Of a stretch of DNA of 5,558 bases, positions 5,412 to 5,558 are shown piece after piece (position 1 is the stretch's first letter; the number at the start of each line of letters is the position of its first letter). Position numbers and translations under genes: made by a program. Origin of the DNA: an uncultured Prosthecobacter sp. (lineage in GTDB: Bacteria > Verrucomicrobiota > Verrucomicrobiia > Verrucomicrobiales > Verrucomicrobiaceae); the NCBI GenBank assembly GCA_947523045.1, contig CANNUR010000203.1, positions 1 to 5,558 on the forward strand, written 5' to 3'. The notes under the pieces are model-generated. The model did not search any database. It saw only the letters and a list, made by a program, of their open reading frames with translations, and had not been told where the DNA came from.

Positions 5412-5558
5412 TGCCTCGATCTGTCCGAGGACGACATTGCCATCTTCGCCGCTGCCCCTGCGGCGTCGGTGGCCTACTGCGCCACGGCCGGCCTGCGCTC
5501 GGGCCGCGAGGGCATGTGCCCGGCCGTGGCGCTTCGTTCCGCCGGTGTCGTGGTGGCG
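5403..5558 (+). CDS. Amidohydrolase/deaminase family fragment, lacking both ends
   Basis: The plus-strand frame from 5403 reads AAHCLDLSEDDIAIFAAAPA, then SVAYCATAGLRSGREGMCPA, then VALRSAGVVVA, running off the window. This matches the pattern of metal-dependent amidohydrolases of the TRZ/ATZ, SAH/MTA and guanine deaminase type: 'AHC.hLs..di..la..g.sVAhCP.sNl.L..G..P...l..aGv.va'. The metal-ligand His before Cys and the helix 'LSEDDIA' are clear. The usual CPTSN is CATAG, so it is a divergent member. No start codon or N-terminal barrel is present: upstream of about 5400 the DNA is PPK2 on the opposite strand. Because the fragment stops at the window edge I cannot say whether the rest continues. 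The family call is by pattern on about 52 residues. Confidence 0.55.

Overview
The window is GC-rich throughout, densely coded and without introns, mobile elements, tRNA/rRNA genes or CRISPR repeats. The gene content (an EEP-family nuclease, a PPK2-type polyphosphate kinase, a proteobacterial-style WYL regulator) fits a high-GC bacterium, most likely a beta- or gammaproteobacterium. That assignment is inference from composition and gene style only.

Left flank (1-1017, + strand): the C-terminal half of an endonuclease/exonuclease/phosphatase (EEP) family protein that runs in from the window edge, followed by a small two-helix membrane protein with a PH-like tail. Neither is obviously tied to what follows.

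Centre (1044-4718): a self-contained, island-like block. A WYL-domain regulator of the BrxR/CapW type is on the minus strand. Divergent from it is a tight five-gene plus-strand operon: a uracil-DNA-glycosylase-superfamily-like protein, an unrecognised 118-aa protein, and three consecutive DnaQ/DEDDh exonuclease paralogues. Only the first paralogue keeps all five catalytic residues (D7, E9, D97, H153, D158). The second and third keep the fold landmarks but have lost the catalytic set. The intergenic spacings of the operon are 19, 14 and 5 nt, then a 4-nt ATGA overlap. The divergent promoter region is a local AT-rich patch with a perfect AAACG-N7-CGTTT dyad overlapping a -35-like TTGACT, a plausible operator for the regulator. 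BrxR/CapW regulators are known to control phage-defence operons (BREX, CBASS), so I infer that this block could be an undescribed nucleic-acid-targeting defence or repair system: one active exonuclease, two pseudo-exonucleases, a glycosylase-fold protein and a small partner.

Right flank (4722-5558): a PPK2-family polyphosphate kinase on the minus strand, convergent with the operon (3 nt between stops). Its N-terminus is missing: homology stops right at the Walker A loop. The sequence beyond that point reads on the plus strand as an internal piece of an amidohydrolase/deaminase. The point near 5400-5411 is therefore a genomic rearrangement or an assembly chimera.
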